Notes: generated by a model from the letters alone, not told the origin. Shown: positions 1-5,044, numbered from the stretch's first letter. The stretch is 5,690 nt of DNA from Akkermansiaceae bacterium (GCA_025457805.1 JALOTR010000223.1:1-5690), one strand, 5' to 3'. A program made the numbers and translations.

Positions 1-255
1 CGTCGCACCGGCCTGCCCTTCACCGAACCGCAAGGCGCTTACTATGTCATGGTGGACATTTCGTCGCTGGGCTTTCCGGATGATGGTGCGGCTTCGGAAT
101 GGTTCATCCGTGAAGTCGGCGTCGCCGGGGTGGCGGGATCGAGTTTCTTCCGCGAGCCGGTGAACCATCTGATCCGGTTCCACTATGCGAAGAACGAAGA
201 TACCCTGCGCGCCGCCGGAGAGCGTCTGATGCGGATTGGGGAAATGGTGAAATAG
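1..255 (+). CDS. PLP-dependent class I/II aminotransferase, C-terminal fragment
   Basis: This is the last 84 codons of a fold-type I aminotransferase, open at the left edge and ending at TAG 253-255. Such enzymes move the amino group of an amino acid to a 2-oxo acid in the cytoplasm, using pyridoxal phosphate. The visible part matches the small C-terminal domain: a PQGAYYVMVDIS strand (compare the G-x-Y-F-x-L-x-D strand of kynurenine/methionine aminotransferases), then a helix, the VAGVAGSSFF turn, and LIRFHYAKNEDTLRAAGERL. The Arg in LIRF lies where the family's arginine that binds the substrate alpha-carboxylate sits. The PLP lysine and the rest of the active site lie outside the window, so substrate cannot be told; the KAT/PatA/MalY-like branch is my best guess. 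An Lrp/AsnC regulator lies 2.1 kb downstream, two genes away. The ATG at 49 is internal, not a start. Confidence 0.88.
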   Translation, partial: RRTGLPFTEPQGAYYVMVDISSLGFPDDGAASEWFIREVGVAGVAGSSFFREPVNHLIRFHYAKNEDTLRAAGERLMRIGEMVK

Positions 256-358
256 ATCCAGAGAGGATCGCGAAGAAGAAAATGAACCGCGAATTTCAAT
301 GCTTCCTCCCCGGCATGATTTCCGTGTTCCACCCGCCTCAAAATTATCCTGTGATATC

Positions 359-370
359 GGGCAAATGGCC
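359..370 (+). promoter_or_regulatory. 12-base motif upstream of the FHA gene, shared with the potD-like gene
   Basis: GGGCAAATGGCC lies 35 bases before the ATG of the FHA gene. The same 12 bases, in the same orientation relative to the gene, lie 32 bases before the ATG of the potD-like gene (4398-4409 on the minus strand). The motif is a partial dyad (GGC, five bases, GCC). It could be an operator, part of a promoter, a leader stem or chance; no binding protein is known to me. Confidence 0.25.
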
Positions 371-405
371 GCTAGAACCTTGCGTGAAACCCCGTTTTAG
401 AATCC

Positions 406-1038
406 ATGCCACGCGTCACCATCACCGTTCCTGAGAAGACCCCTCAGCCGTATCGTTTCCAACTGGATCGCCAATCGGTCAGCTTGGGGCGGGGGAGTGA
501 GAACGACATCGCGATCGATAGTGGTTCCGTCTCGGTGAAACACGCGGAAATGGTGCGGGTGGACGGTGGCTACGAATTGCGGGATGCGGGATCCACCAAT
601 GGCATCAAGCTGGATGGCGAACGCCGGGATGTCATTGCGCTCCGCACGGGTTTGTCCGTCAAACTCGGGGACGTGGCCTTTGATTTCGTGCTCAGCGATG
701 AGGAAGTGGAGGCGCTGGGCAGGGAAAAACCTGCGGGCGAGTCGCCGATTCAAAAGGAGACGGAAGATGGCGCGATCGATCTGCCGCCGTCGAGGGCTGC
801 GAGTCGCAAGCCGGTGATGGTGCATGACACGGGCGGCGGCGGTTTTGGCATGATTCTCTTGTTCTTGATCCTGGCCGCGGCGGCGTTTGTGGCGGGATTG
901 GCGGTGAGATTCCAAAAGGAAACCGGCAATTCCCTCCTGGATGCGGTGAAGGCCAAGAGTGAGGTTTCCGCCCCAGCCAAACCCGGGCCGGCTGCTCCTG
1001 CTCCTGCGCCTGCTCCCGCCGCTCCGGCGACCGAGTGA
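406..1038 (+). CDS. FHA-domain single-pass membrane protein
   Basis: This 210-residue protein has an N-terminal forkhead-associated domain at about residues 5-95. FHA domains bind phosphothreonine peptides and usually read out Ser/Thr kinase signalling. The family's key positions are present: G28-R29 in SLGRGSENDIAI, S43 and H46 in SVSVKHAEM, and N65-G66 in GSTNGIKLDG, so the phosphopeptide site looks intact. An acidic, probably disordered linker (about 96-140) follows, then a Gly run and one hydrophobic segment at about 147-167 that should be a membrane span. The tail (about 187-208) is Ala/Pro-rich low complexity, as in wall-spanning or flexible linkers. I infer a cytoplasmic FHA head with a short periplasmic tail. 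No Shine-Dalgarno precedes the ATG; it is the first start of the frame and directly precedes the domain. A long minus-strand ORF over the same bases is a shadow. No partner kinase or phosphatase is in the window, so the pathway is unknown. Confidence 0.9.
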   Translation: MPRVTITVPEKTPQPYRFQLDRQSVSLGRGSENDIAIDSGSVSVKHAEMVRVDGGYELRDAGSTNGIKLDGERRDVIALRTGLSVKLGDVAFDFVLSDEEVEALGREKPAGESPIQKETEDGAIDLPPSRAASRKPVMVHDTGGGGFGMILLFLILAAAAFVAGLAVRFQKETGNSLLDAVKAKSEVSAPAKPGPAAPAPAPAPAAPATE

Positions 1039-1097
1039 ACCCGGCAAACGCCGCTCCCGAGTGCCCAGGTTGAATGGACTCTAGAACTACTTGGCAG

Positions 1098-1118
1098 AAT
1101 CCGGAACGACGGATTTTT
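1098..1118 (+). terminator. candidate rho-independent terminator after the FHA gene
   Basis: AATCCG (1098-1103) pairs with CGGATT (1110-1115) across a six-base loop, and a run of five T (1114-1118) overlaps and follows the stem. It lies about 60 bases after the FHA stop. The stem is short and only moderately GC-rich. The T run also merges with the left end of the palindromic repeat at 1116, so it may belong to that element instead. Confidence 0.4.
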
Positions 1119-1244
1119 GAAACGCCAAGTCGCCAAGATCGCCAAGCCGGACTGATGGGAATTCCCGGTTTTGAGGCATGAGGTACGGTTTCAATGGCAC
1201 TCATCCAGATTCCCTTGGCGCACTTGGCGTCTTGGCGTTTCAAA
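1116..1244. repeat. 129-bp palindromic element with CGCCAAG-unit arms
   Basis: Two 31-base arms, 1116-1146 and 1214-1244, are inverted copies matching at 28 of 31 positions by eye. Each arm starts TTTGAAACGCCAAG and continues with two further 8-9 base units ending in GCCAAG, so the arm is itself a short degenerate tandem repeat. The 67-base centre (1147-1213) shows no coding potential. It fills most of the 329-base space between the FHA and carboxypeptidase genes. A 19-base piece of the right arm recurs at 4721-4739. The form resembles REP/BIME or MITE-type intergenic repeats, but I cannot assign it to a named family. In RNA it would fold into a long hairpin. Confidence 0.75.
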
Positions 1245-1367
1245 TTCTTCCCGTTCATGCCTACTCGCTCCTCTATCGTTCCCTCGATTGTAAACGCGCT
1301 CCCGGAAGCCCCGGTGTTTGGGGTTGAGTAAGTGGGACTTGGGGCTAAGCTTCGCCTTCTTTCTCCC

Positions 1368-2333
1368 ATGATGAAATTCATCTTCTCCCAACTTCCAAGC
1401 TTCGTCGTGGCCCTGATGGCATCGATTTCCCCTCTCGTGGCCCAGGAAAGCGTCATGGTGCTGGAAGCCTATTCCGGCAAGGTTCTCGTCGCTTCCAACG
1501 CCTCCGCCAAGCGGCCCGTGGCGAGCTTGACGAAAATTGCCACCGGTGCCGTGGCGGTCGATTGGGCCACGGCGGCAGGCGCGGATCCCGGCACACTGCA
1601 GATCACCGTGCCCCAGACGATCACCCTCGTCGGCGGACCGAATCCAATGAACCTCCAACCCGGCGACCAATTGAGCCTGCGCGATGCCCTTTACTCGGCC
1701 CTCTTGGGATCGGACAACCTCGCGGCCCTCACGATTGCCGATCACGTCGGTCGCGAACTGTTGACGCGGCGCGGAAAAGGCGGCGATCCGGTGGTGGAAT
1801 TCGTGGCGGAAATGAACCGCCTCGCCAAAGCCCTCGGCATGAGCTCGACCCGCTTTGCCAACCCGCACGGGCTGGAGCGCCAGGGCACCAAGGCATTTTC
1901 CACTGCCGCCGACGTGGCGCGGCTTTCGGTTTATGCCATGCGCAGGAATGCCTTCAGTTTCATCGTCCGCCAACCGAGCCGCCAGATCAAGGTGAGCGGA
2001 GCGGGTGGAAATCGCAGCTTCACGATCCGGAATTCCAATGAACTCGTCGGCGAGCCCGGCATCCTCGGGGTGAAAACCGGCACCACCACCGCTGCCGGCC
2101 CCTGCGTTTCCGTCTGCATGGAACGCGATCCGCTGGTCCGCTTGAAGCCCGATGGCACGAAGGGAGCCACCCCGCGCCGCCTGATCGTGGTGGTGCTCAA
2201 CAGCCCGGACCGCTTCAACCGCGCCCGCGGATTGATCCGCCAAGGTTGGTCGGTTTACGATCCCTGGCTCGCTGCAGGCGCACCGGTGCAGGACAAGAAA
2301 CGGGAACTGATCATCGTGCCAAACCCCAGTTGA
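1368..2333 (+). CDS. secreted D-alanyl-D-alanine carboxypeptidase (peptidase S11, PBP5-like catalytic domain)
   Basis: This 321-residue enzyme should remove the terminal D-Ala from peptidoglycan pentapeptides in the periplasm. All three penicillin-binding motifs of family S11 are present in order: S53-L-T-K56 (nucleophile and base), S115-D-N117, and K236-T-G238 in GVKTGTT. Residues 1-25 form a Sec signal peptide (KFIF, a hydrophobic stretch, then PLVA before Q26). I chose ATG 1368 because this signal begins there; ATG 1371 directly after is equally possible, and the in-frame GTG at 1332 would put twelve unneeded residues before the signal. No Shine-Dalgarno is visible. The protein ends soon after the catalytic fold (about residue 300). 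It lacks the C-terminal PBP5 beta domain and amphipathic membrane anchor of the roughly 400-residue E. coli DacA/DacC, so it is probably free in the periplasm. The Lrp-type gene follows after 66 bases without a clear terminator. Confidence 0.92.
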   Translation: MMKFIFSQLPSFVVALMASISPLVAQESVMVLEAYSGKVLVASNASAKRPVASLTKIATGAVAVDWATAAGADPGTLQITVPQTITLVGGPNPMNLQPGDQLSLRDALYSALLGSDNLAALTIADHVGRELLTRRGKGGDPVVEFVAEMNRLAKALGMSSTRFANPHGLERQGTKAFSTAADVARLSVYAMRRNAFSFIVRQPSRQIKVSGAGGNRSFTIRNSNELVGEPGILGVKTGTTTAAGPCVSVCMERDPLVRLKPDGTKGATPRRLIVVVLNSPDRFNRARGLIRQGWSVYDPWLAAGAPVQDKKRELIIVPNPS

Positions 2334-2399
2334 GGGTTGAATCTCCTCATAAACCCGTGATTCTGCCCCGGGTCCCACCACTCACTCCCATCCATCGCC

Positions 2400-2885
2400 A
2401 TGTCCACCGATCCCTTGCTCGAACTGCTCCGCCGCAAAGCCCGTTTCACCCATCAGGAAATCGCCGATCTCCTCTCGATGGACAAGGACACCGTCGCCGT
2501 GAAGGTGGCGTCGTGGGAAAAGGATGGAACCATCCGCGGCTACCACGCCGTGATCGATCCCGAGGCGACGGGCGATGACTCCGTCTCCGCCTTCATCGAG
2601 GTCAAGGTCACTCCCGAACGCGGCGGTGGCTTCGACCGCCTGGCCATGCGCATCGCCCGCTTCGATCAGGTGGTTTCCTGTTATCTCGCAAGCGGCGGTT
2701 ATGATCTCATGGTCGTGGTCGAAGGCAGCGACCTGCGCGAAGTGGCCCGCTTCGTTTCGGAAAAACTCAGCTCCCTCGAAGGCGTGATCTCCACCGCCAC
2801 GCACTTCCGCCTCAAGACCTACAAGGAAAGCGGATTCCTCTTCGAACGCGAATCCAGCCCCGAGCGCCTCGCCGTTACGCCTTGA
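2400..2885 (+). CDS. Lrp/AsnC-family transcriptional regulator
   Basis: This 161-residue protein has the usual length and two-domain layout of Lrp/AsnC (feast/famine) regulators. An N-terminal winged helix-turn-helix covers about residues 5-50 (FTHQEIADLLSMDKDTVAVK, then WEKDGTIRGYHAVID). A C-terminal RAM/ligand-binding domain covers about 62-145 (SAFIEVKVTPE, then SGGYDLMVVVEG, which corresponds to the family's G-x-x-D-x-x-x-x-V turn, then VISTATHFRLKTYKES). Family members form dimers and octamers, bind amino acids between RAM domains, and control amino-acid metabolism or transport. No conserved GNxD signature beyond this can be read, so the ligand is unknown. Nearest candidate targets are its own promoter region and the aminotransferase at the left edge; that link is inference, since two genes lie between. 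There is no Shine-Dalgarno before ATG 2400, but the N-terminus fits the family. Confidence 0.92.
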   Translation: MSTDPLLELLRRKARFTHQEIADLLSMDKDTVAVKVASWEKDGTIRGYHAVIDPEATGDDSVSAFIEVKVTPERGGGFDRLAMRIARFDQVVSCYLASGGYDLMVVVEGSDLREVARFVSEKLSSLEGVISTATHFRLKTYKESGFLFERESSPERLAVTP

Positions 2886-2938
2886 GTGGGGTGAGGTTCC
2901 CGTGATTGGGGAGCCGTGAAATGGTTGGTCGCAATTTG

Positions 2939-3015
2939 ACCACTGAAGCACTGAGAACCACTGATAGAACTGAATTGTTAGAAATTTCTCAGTCGTCATC
3001 AGTTCCTTCAGTGGT
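2939..3015. repeat. inverted-repeat element of ACTGA-type units
   Basis: The left end (2939-2948, ACCACTGAAG) is the exact reverse complement of 3006-3015. An inner pair, GAACTGA (2967-2973) and TCAGTTC (2999-3005), is also exact. The left arm carries extra units (CACTGAGAACCACTGATA) that the right arm lacks, so the arms differ in length. The first 25 bases recur exactly at 4475-4499. Extra copies in the same window and a palindromic plan argue for a dispersed intergenic repeat family rather than a terminator. Confidence 0.7.
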
Positions 3016-3073
3016 TTCCTAAGCTGCCTGCATTGACGCATTCACGAATCACCAAGTTTGGAAAGGAAGAGTT

Positions 3074-3103
3074 GAACCACGGATGGCACAGATGGGCACG
3101 GAT
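3074..3103 (+). repeat. three-unit CCACGGAT-type array, forward copy
   Basis: Three adjoining units of 9-10 bases, ACCACGGAT, GGCACAGAT and GGGCACGGAT, follow a GTTGA lead. With the inverted copies at 3153-3181 and 3213-3244 it forms an irregular palindromic cluster. Confidence 0.65.
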
Positions 3104-3152
3104 ATTGATGAGTTTGCTTAATTCTTCTTCATCCCAAATTGATGAGTATCCC

Positions 3153-3181
3153 AATCCGTGAAATCCGAGTAATCTGTGGTC
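3153..3181 (-). repeat. three-unit CCACGGAT-type array, inverted copy
   Basis: Read on the minus strand the units are ACCACAGAT, TACTCGGAT and TTCACGGAT, the same 9-base pattern as the forward array 50 bases to the left. The two could pair as arms of a hairpin. Confidence 0.65.
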
Positions 3182-3212
3182 AAAAGAAATCAACTGACAT
3201 CCAAACCACTTC

Positions 3213-3244
3213 GATTTCCGTGTATTCCGTGTCTTCCGTGGTTC
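3213..3244 (-). repeat. three-unit CCACGGAA-type array, inverted copy
   Basis: Read on the minus strand the units are ACCACGGAA, GACACGGAA and TACACGGAA, preceded by GA. The units are more alike here than in the other arrays, which suggests that this copy is younger or recently homogenised. Confidence 0.65.
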
Positions 3245-3271
3245 CCCATCTTCCTCTTCAGAAGATTGGTT

Positions 3272-3291
3272 AGATTCGTAGGATTCGTGGT
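3272..3291 (-). repeat. two-unit CCACGAAT-type array, inverted copy
   Basis: On the minus strand this reads ACCACGAAT then CCTACGAAT, two units of the same 9-base period with a CGAAT end. It lies 24 bases beyond the potD-like stop codon, in the 3' untranslated stretch of that gene. Confidence 0.5.
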
Positions 3292-3315
3292 GCCCACCTC
3301 TTCCCAAAGCCCAGC

Positions 3316-4365
3316 TCAAGAAGCTTTGACTTCGTCCCAGGTTTTGGACCAGAGGGAGAGGGCGTCGCCGAGGTCGTCGATGGGTTCGAGTTTGGCGAAA
3401 ACCTCATCTGCGGGGAAGAGGGCTTCGTTGCCGCGGAAGTCTTCCGAGAGGAGGGGATAGGCTCCGGAGTTGGGGGCGCGGAAGGTGATGGTTTCCATGT
3501 TCTTCGCGGCATTGGCAGGCTCGGTGACGAAGTTGATGAATCGATGCGCAAGGTCCACGGACTTCGCATCTTTCGGGATGCAGAGATCATCGCAGGAAAT
3601 GGCGGTGCCCTCGACGGGGATTTTCACGACGATGTCCTCGTTCTCATCTGCGACCTGAAGAAGATCGCCGGCATAACCTTGCACGAGGTGAAACTCGCCG
3701 GAAGCGATGCCGCTCTTGTATTGCTCGTTATCGAACTTCGCGATGTTCTTCTTCCAGCGCCTCACGATGTCGCGGGCTTGGGCGAGTTGGGCGGCGTCCT
3801 TGGAGTTGATGGAGAATCCGAGCGTGCACAGTGCGGCGCCGAGCACTTCGCGCATGTCATCCAGCAAGGTGATGCGTCCCTTCAAATCCTCGCGATCGAG
3901 CATCTTGTAGGAAGCCTCTGCGTTCGGCACTTTTTCGCCAAGCCAGGCCAGGCAGGTGGGAGCCATCATGTAGGGCACGGAGTGGATCATCTTGGGATCC
4001 AGCGCACTGCGCAGATAGGTGGTGTCCACGTGTTTGAGATTGGGCAGCTTGGCATGATCGAGGGCGAGCAACTTGTTTTCCCGGATCAGGGTTTTGACCA
4101 TGTAGGAAGATGGCGTGAGGATGTCATAGCCCGTCGCTCCGGCGCTGAGCTTGGCATACATCGCCTCGTTCGAGTCGAAGGTGTCGATCTGGACTTTGCA
4201 CGAATGCTGTTTCTCAAAAGCTGCGGCGAGATCCGGGGCGAGATAGTCCGCCCAGGTGTAGATGCGGAGAACGGTCGAGTTGCCCTTGCTGCATCCGGTG
4301 AGGGCGCTGGCGGCGGTGGCAGCGAGAGCGGCCGACGTGGTGGTGAGGAATTGGCGGCGTTGCAT
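3316..4365 (-). CDS. potD: PotD-like spermidine/putrescine ABC transporter substrate-binding lipoprotein
   Basis: This 349-residue protein should capture polyamines outside the inner membrane and pass them to an ABC permease. MQRRQFLTTTSAALAATA is a twin-arginine-like signal, and L22-T-G-C25 is a lipobox, so it is probably a Tat-exported lipoprotein cleaved before C25. PotD landmarks appear in order: YTWADY (36-41), FDSNEAMYAKL (63-73), YDILTPSSYMV (80-90), LLDDMREV (167-174), YAGD (231-234), DDLCIP (259-264), and a C-terminal PIDDLGDALSLWSKTWDEVK. By alignment from memory, E. coli PotD D168 and E171 correspond to D170 and E173, and D257 to D259, so the acidic residues that hold the amine are kept. 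W229 and W255 appear replaced by Y231 and S257, so ligand preference may differ. I chose ATG 4365 because the signal starts there; the upstream open frame to 4692 is repeat-bearing spacer. A GAGGG lies about 12 bases upstream. No potA, potB or potC is in view. Confidence 0.9.
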   Translation of the reverse strand: MQRRQFLTTTSAALAATAASALTGCSKGNSTVLRIYTWADYLAPDLAAAFEKQHSCKVQIDTFDSNEAMYAKLSAGATGYDILTPSSYMVKTLIRENKLLALDHAKLPNLKHVDTTYLRSALDPKMIHSVPYMMAPTCLAWLGEKVPNAEASYKMLDREDLKGRITLLDDMREVLGAALCTLGFSINSKDAAQLAQARDIVRRWKKNIAKFDNEQYKSGIASGEFHLVQGYAGDLLQVADENEDIVVKIPVEGTAISCDDLCIPKDAKSVDLAHRFINFVTEPANAAKNMETITFRAPNSGAYPLLSEDFRGNEALFPADEVFAKLEPIDDLGDALSLWSKTWDEVKAS

Positions 4366-4397
4366 GGGATAGGAGTCCCTCTGAAAACCACGAATCG

Positions 4398-4409
4398 GGC
4401 CATTTGCCC
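4398..4409 (-). promoter_or_regulatory. 12-base dyad motif upstream of the potD-like gene
   Basis: On the minus strand this reads GGGCAAATGGCC and is followed by C, so it contains a GGGC-AAATG-GCCC dyad. The wider 21 bases are roughly symmetric (ATTGGGC left, GCCCGAT right). The motif lies 32 bases before the ATG, where an operator overlapping the promoter or a leader hairpin could sit. The same 12 bases precede the FHA gene at 359-370. I could not find a convincing -35/-10 pair next to it. Confidence 0.3.
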
Positions 4410-4474
4410 AATCAATTTTCATCCCCCCGGGCAAGTCATGGGCGAGGCTTTGGGGGCCAAGCGGCGTTTTTTGA

Positions 4475-4508
4475 ACCACTGAAGCACTGAGAACCACTGG
4501 GGGAACTG
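4475..4508 (+). repeat. second copy of the ACTGA-type repeat (left arm only)
   Basis: The 25 bases 4475-4499 are identical to 2939-2963, and the next GAACTG falls at the same distance, giving 31 of 34 matches. No inverted partner arm is seen downstream within 100 bases, so this is a partial or decayed copy. It starts after TTTTTTGA, like other family members here that start after TTGA. Confidence 0.75.
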
Positions 4509-4720
4509 GGAAGAGGGCGGCAATTCCGGGTTTCTTGATGGGTGAGGGGAATTCAGCGGTGCAGAAAGTCGGGGGATGTGATTTGGTCCCGATCCCACAG
4601 CGGATGGGGCAGGGGTCTGGTGTTGAGCAGGGGAATTCGGGATCGCGGCTCGGCTCCCCGGCGCGAATCGGAAGAATGTGAAACACCACCATCCGTCGCT
4701 GAAGTTATGGAGGTCAAGAA

Positions 4721-4739
4721 GACGCCAAGTGCGCCAAGG
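4721..4739 (-). repeat. fragment of the CGCCAAG repeat
   Basis: GACGCCAAGTGCGCCAAGG is the exact reverse complement of 1213-1231 in the right arm of the palindromic element at 1116-1244. Only this single arm piece is present, bordering the AT-richer stretch on its left side. Confidence 0.7.
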
Positions 4740-4761
4740 AAAGTCGGGAGGAGTGATCCCA

Positions 4762-4887
4762 ATGTCAGTTACTCAGTGGGAGGAGTGCTTAAATACTATA
4801 CTCCAAACGGTTCCCGTATTGTTTGACGCTGACCTCCAACCCGAAAGCATTGGAAATGAAATAAACGCTCACAAGAAAGGATTTTAA
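4762..4887 (+). CDS. doubtful 41-residue small ORF with a consensus Shine-Dalgarno
   Basis: The ORF encodes 41 residues without recognised domain, signal peptide or membrane span. Its one attraction is GGAGGAG at 4747-4753, eight bases before the ATG, in a window where the real genes have none. However, GGGAGGAGTG occurs twice 32 bases apart (4746-4755 and 4778-4787), so the motif may be part of a local repeat. It overlaps antisense the minus-strand ORF 4789-4902; at most one is likely real. Confidence 0.2.
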   Translation: MSVTQWEECLNTILQTVPVLFDADLQPESIGNEINAHKKGF

Positions 4888-4902
4888 AATCTTCGTTATC
4901 AT
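4789..4902 (-). pseudogene. possible 5' remnant of a secreted protein gene, or a small secreted peptide
   Basis: From ATG 4902 this encodes 37 residues: basic start (MITKILK), hydrophobic core (SFLVSVYFISNAFG) and a short polar tail LEVSVKQYGNRLEYSI before TAA. That is the shape of a Sec signal peptide with the first residues of a mature exported domain. All frames stop soon after 4789 and a repeat fragment lies at 4739, so I read it as the stump of a lost gene, possibly cut by repeat insertion or deletion. A functional small peptide is the other option. There is no Shine-Dalgarno. Base composition here is clearly more AT-rich than in the neighbouring genes. Confidence 0.25.
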
Positions 4903-5044
4903 CGCTTTGGTCGTAAGGTGAATTCTGATATGCTGATAGAAAAATCCGGGGCCGGGATGAGATGGGTGAGGGACCGGTTTGATTTGAAGAAAGACTGTCA
5001 ATCTAACGAACTCACTTCTCTCACTTGGCGGGTTATTCTGACGT

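Larger units (their letters stand above)
2886..3315. other. intergenic space between convergent genes, filled with repeats
   Basis: The regulator (plus) and the potD-like gene (minus) converge on this 430-base space. A weak hairpin at 2895-2915 (GGTTCCC with GGGAGCC, including one G-T pair) follows the regulator stop but has no T run. A six-base stem at 3248-3253 and 3261-3266 lies past the potD-like stop, also without a T run. No convincing terminator for either gene is seen. The rest is the repeat elements listed separately. The minus-strand ORF 3008-3319 translates repeat units (HGR/NTRK-like strings) and is not considered a gene. Confidence 0.7.

Noticed and set aside
255..269. Hairpin GATCC/GGATC right after the aminotransferase stop as a terminator
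   Set aside because: Five-base stem without a T run.
398..403. TAGAAT as a -10 box for the FHA gene
   Set aside because: It would put transcription start inside the gene just after the ATG, and no -35 box is properly spaced.
397..1047. Long minus-strand ORF (216 codons) over the FHA gene
   Set aside because: It is Arg/His-rich with no domain, and the plus-strand frame has clear FHA motifs; a GC-rich shadow.
1324..1351. TTGAGT with TAAGCT (16-base spacer) as a promoter for the carboxypeptidase
   Set aside because: Only 4 of 6 and 3 of 6 matches to consensus; too weak to list without transcript data.
1191..2381. 396-codon minus-strand ORF over the carboxypeptidase
   Set aside because: The opposite strand has the complete S11 motif set and a signal peptide; the minus frame shows no recognisable family and runs through repeat DNA.
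2382..3041. 219-codon minus-strand ORF over the Lrp/AsnC gene
   Set aside because: Shadow of a well-recognised regulator; its N-terminal part is translated repeat.
3074..3291. CRISPR array
   Set aside because: Units are about 9 bases, degenerate, in both orientations and without unique spacers; no cas gene is present.
3008..3319. 103-codon minus-strand ORF between convergent genes
   Set aside because: It translates the 9-base repeat arrays (strings such as PRKTRNTRK); typical false gene call on such repeats.
3544..4482. 312-codon plus-strand ORF over the potD-like gene
   Set aside because: Antisense shadow; the minus frame contains the lipoprotein signal and all PotD landmarks.
4366..4692. 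N-terminal extension of the potD-like frame to 4692
   Set aside because: It would add 109 residues before a complete Tat/lipobox signal and crosses the repeat at 4475-4508.
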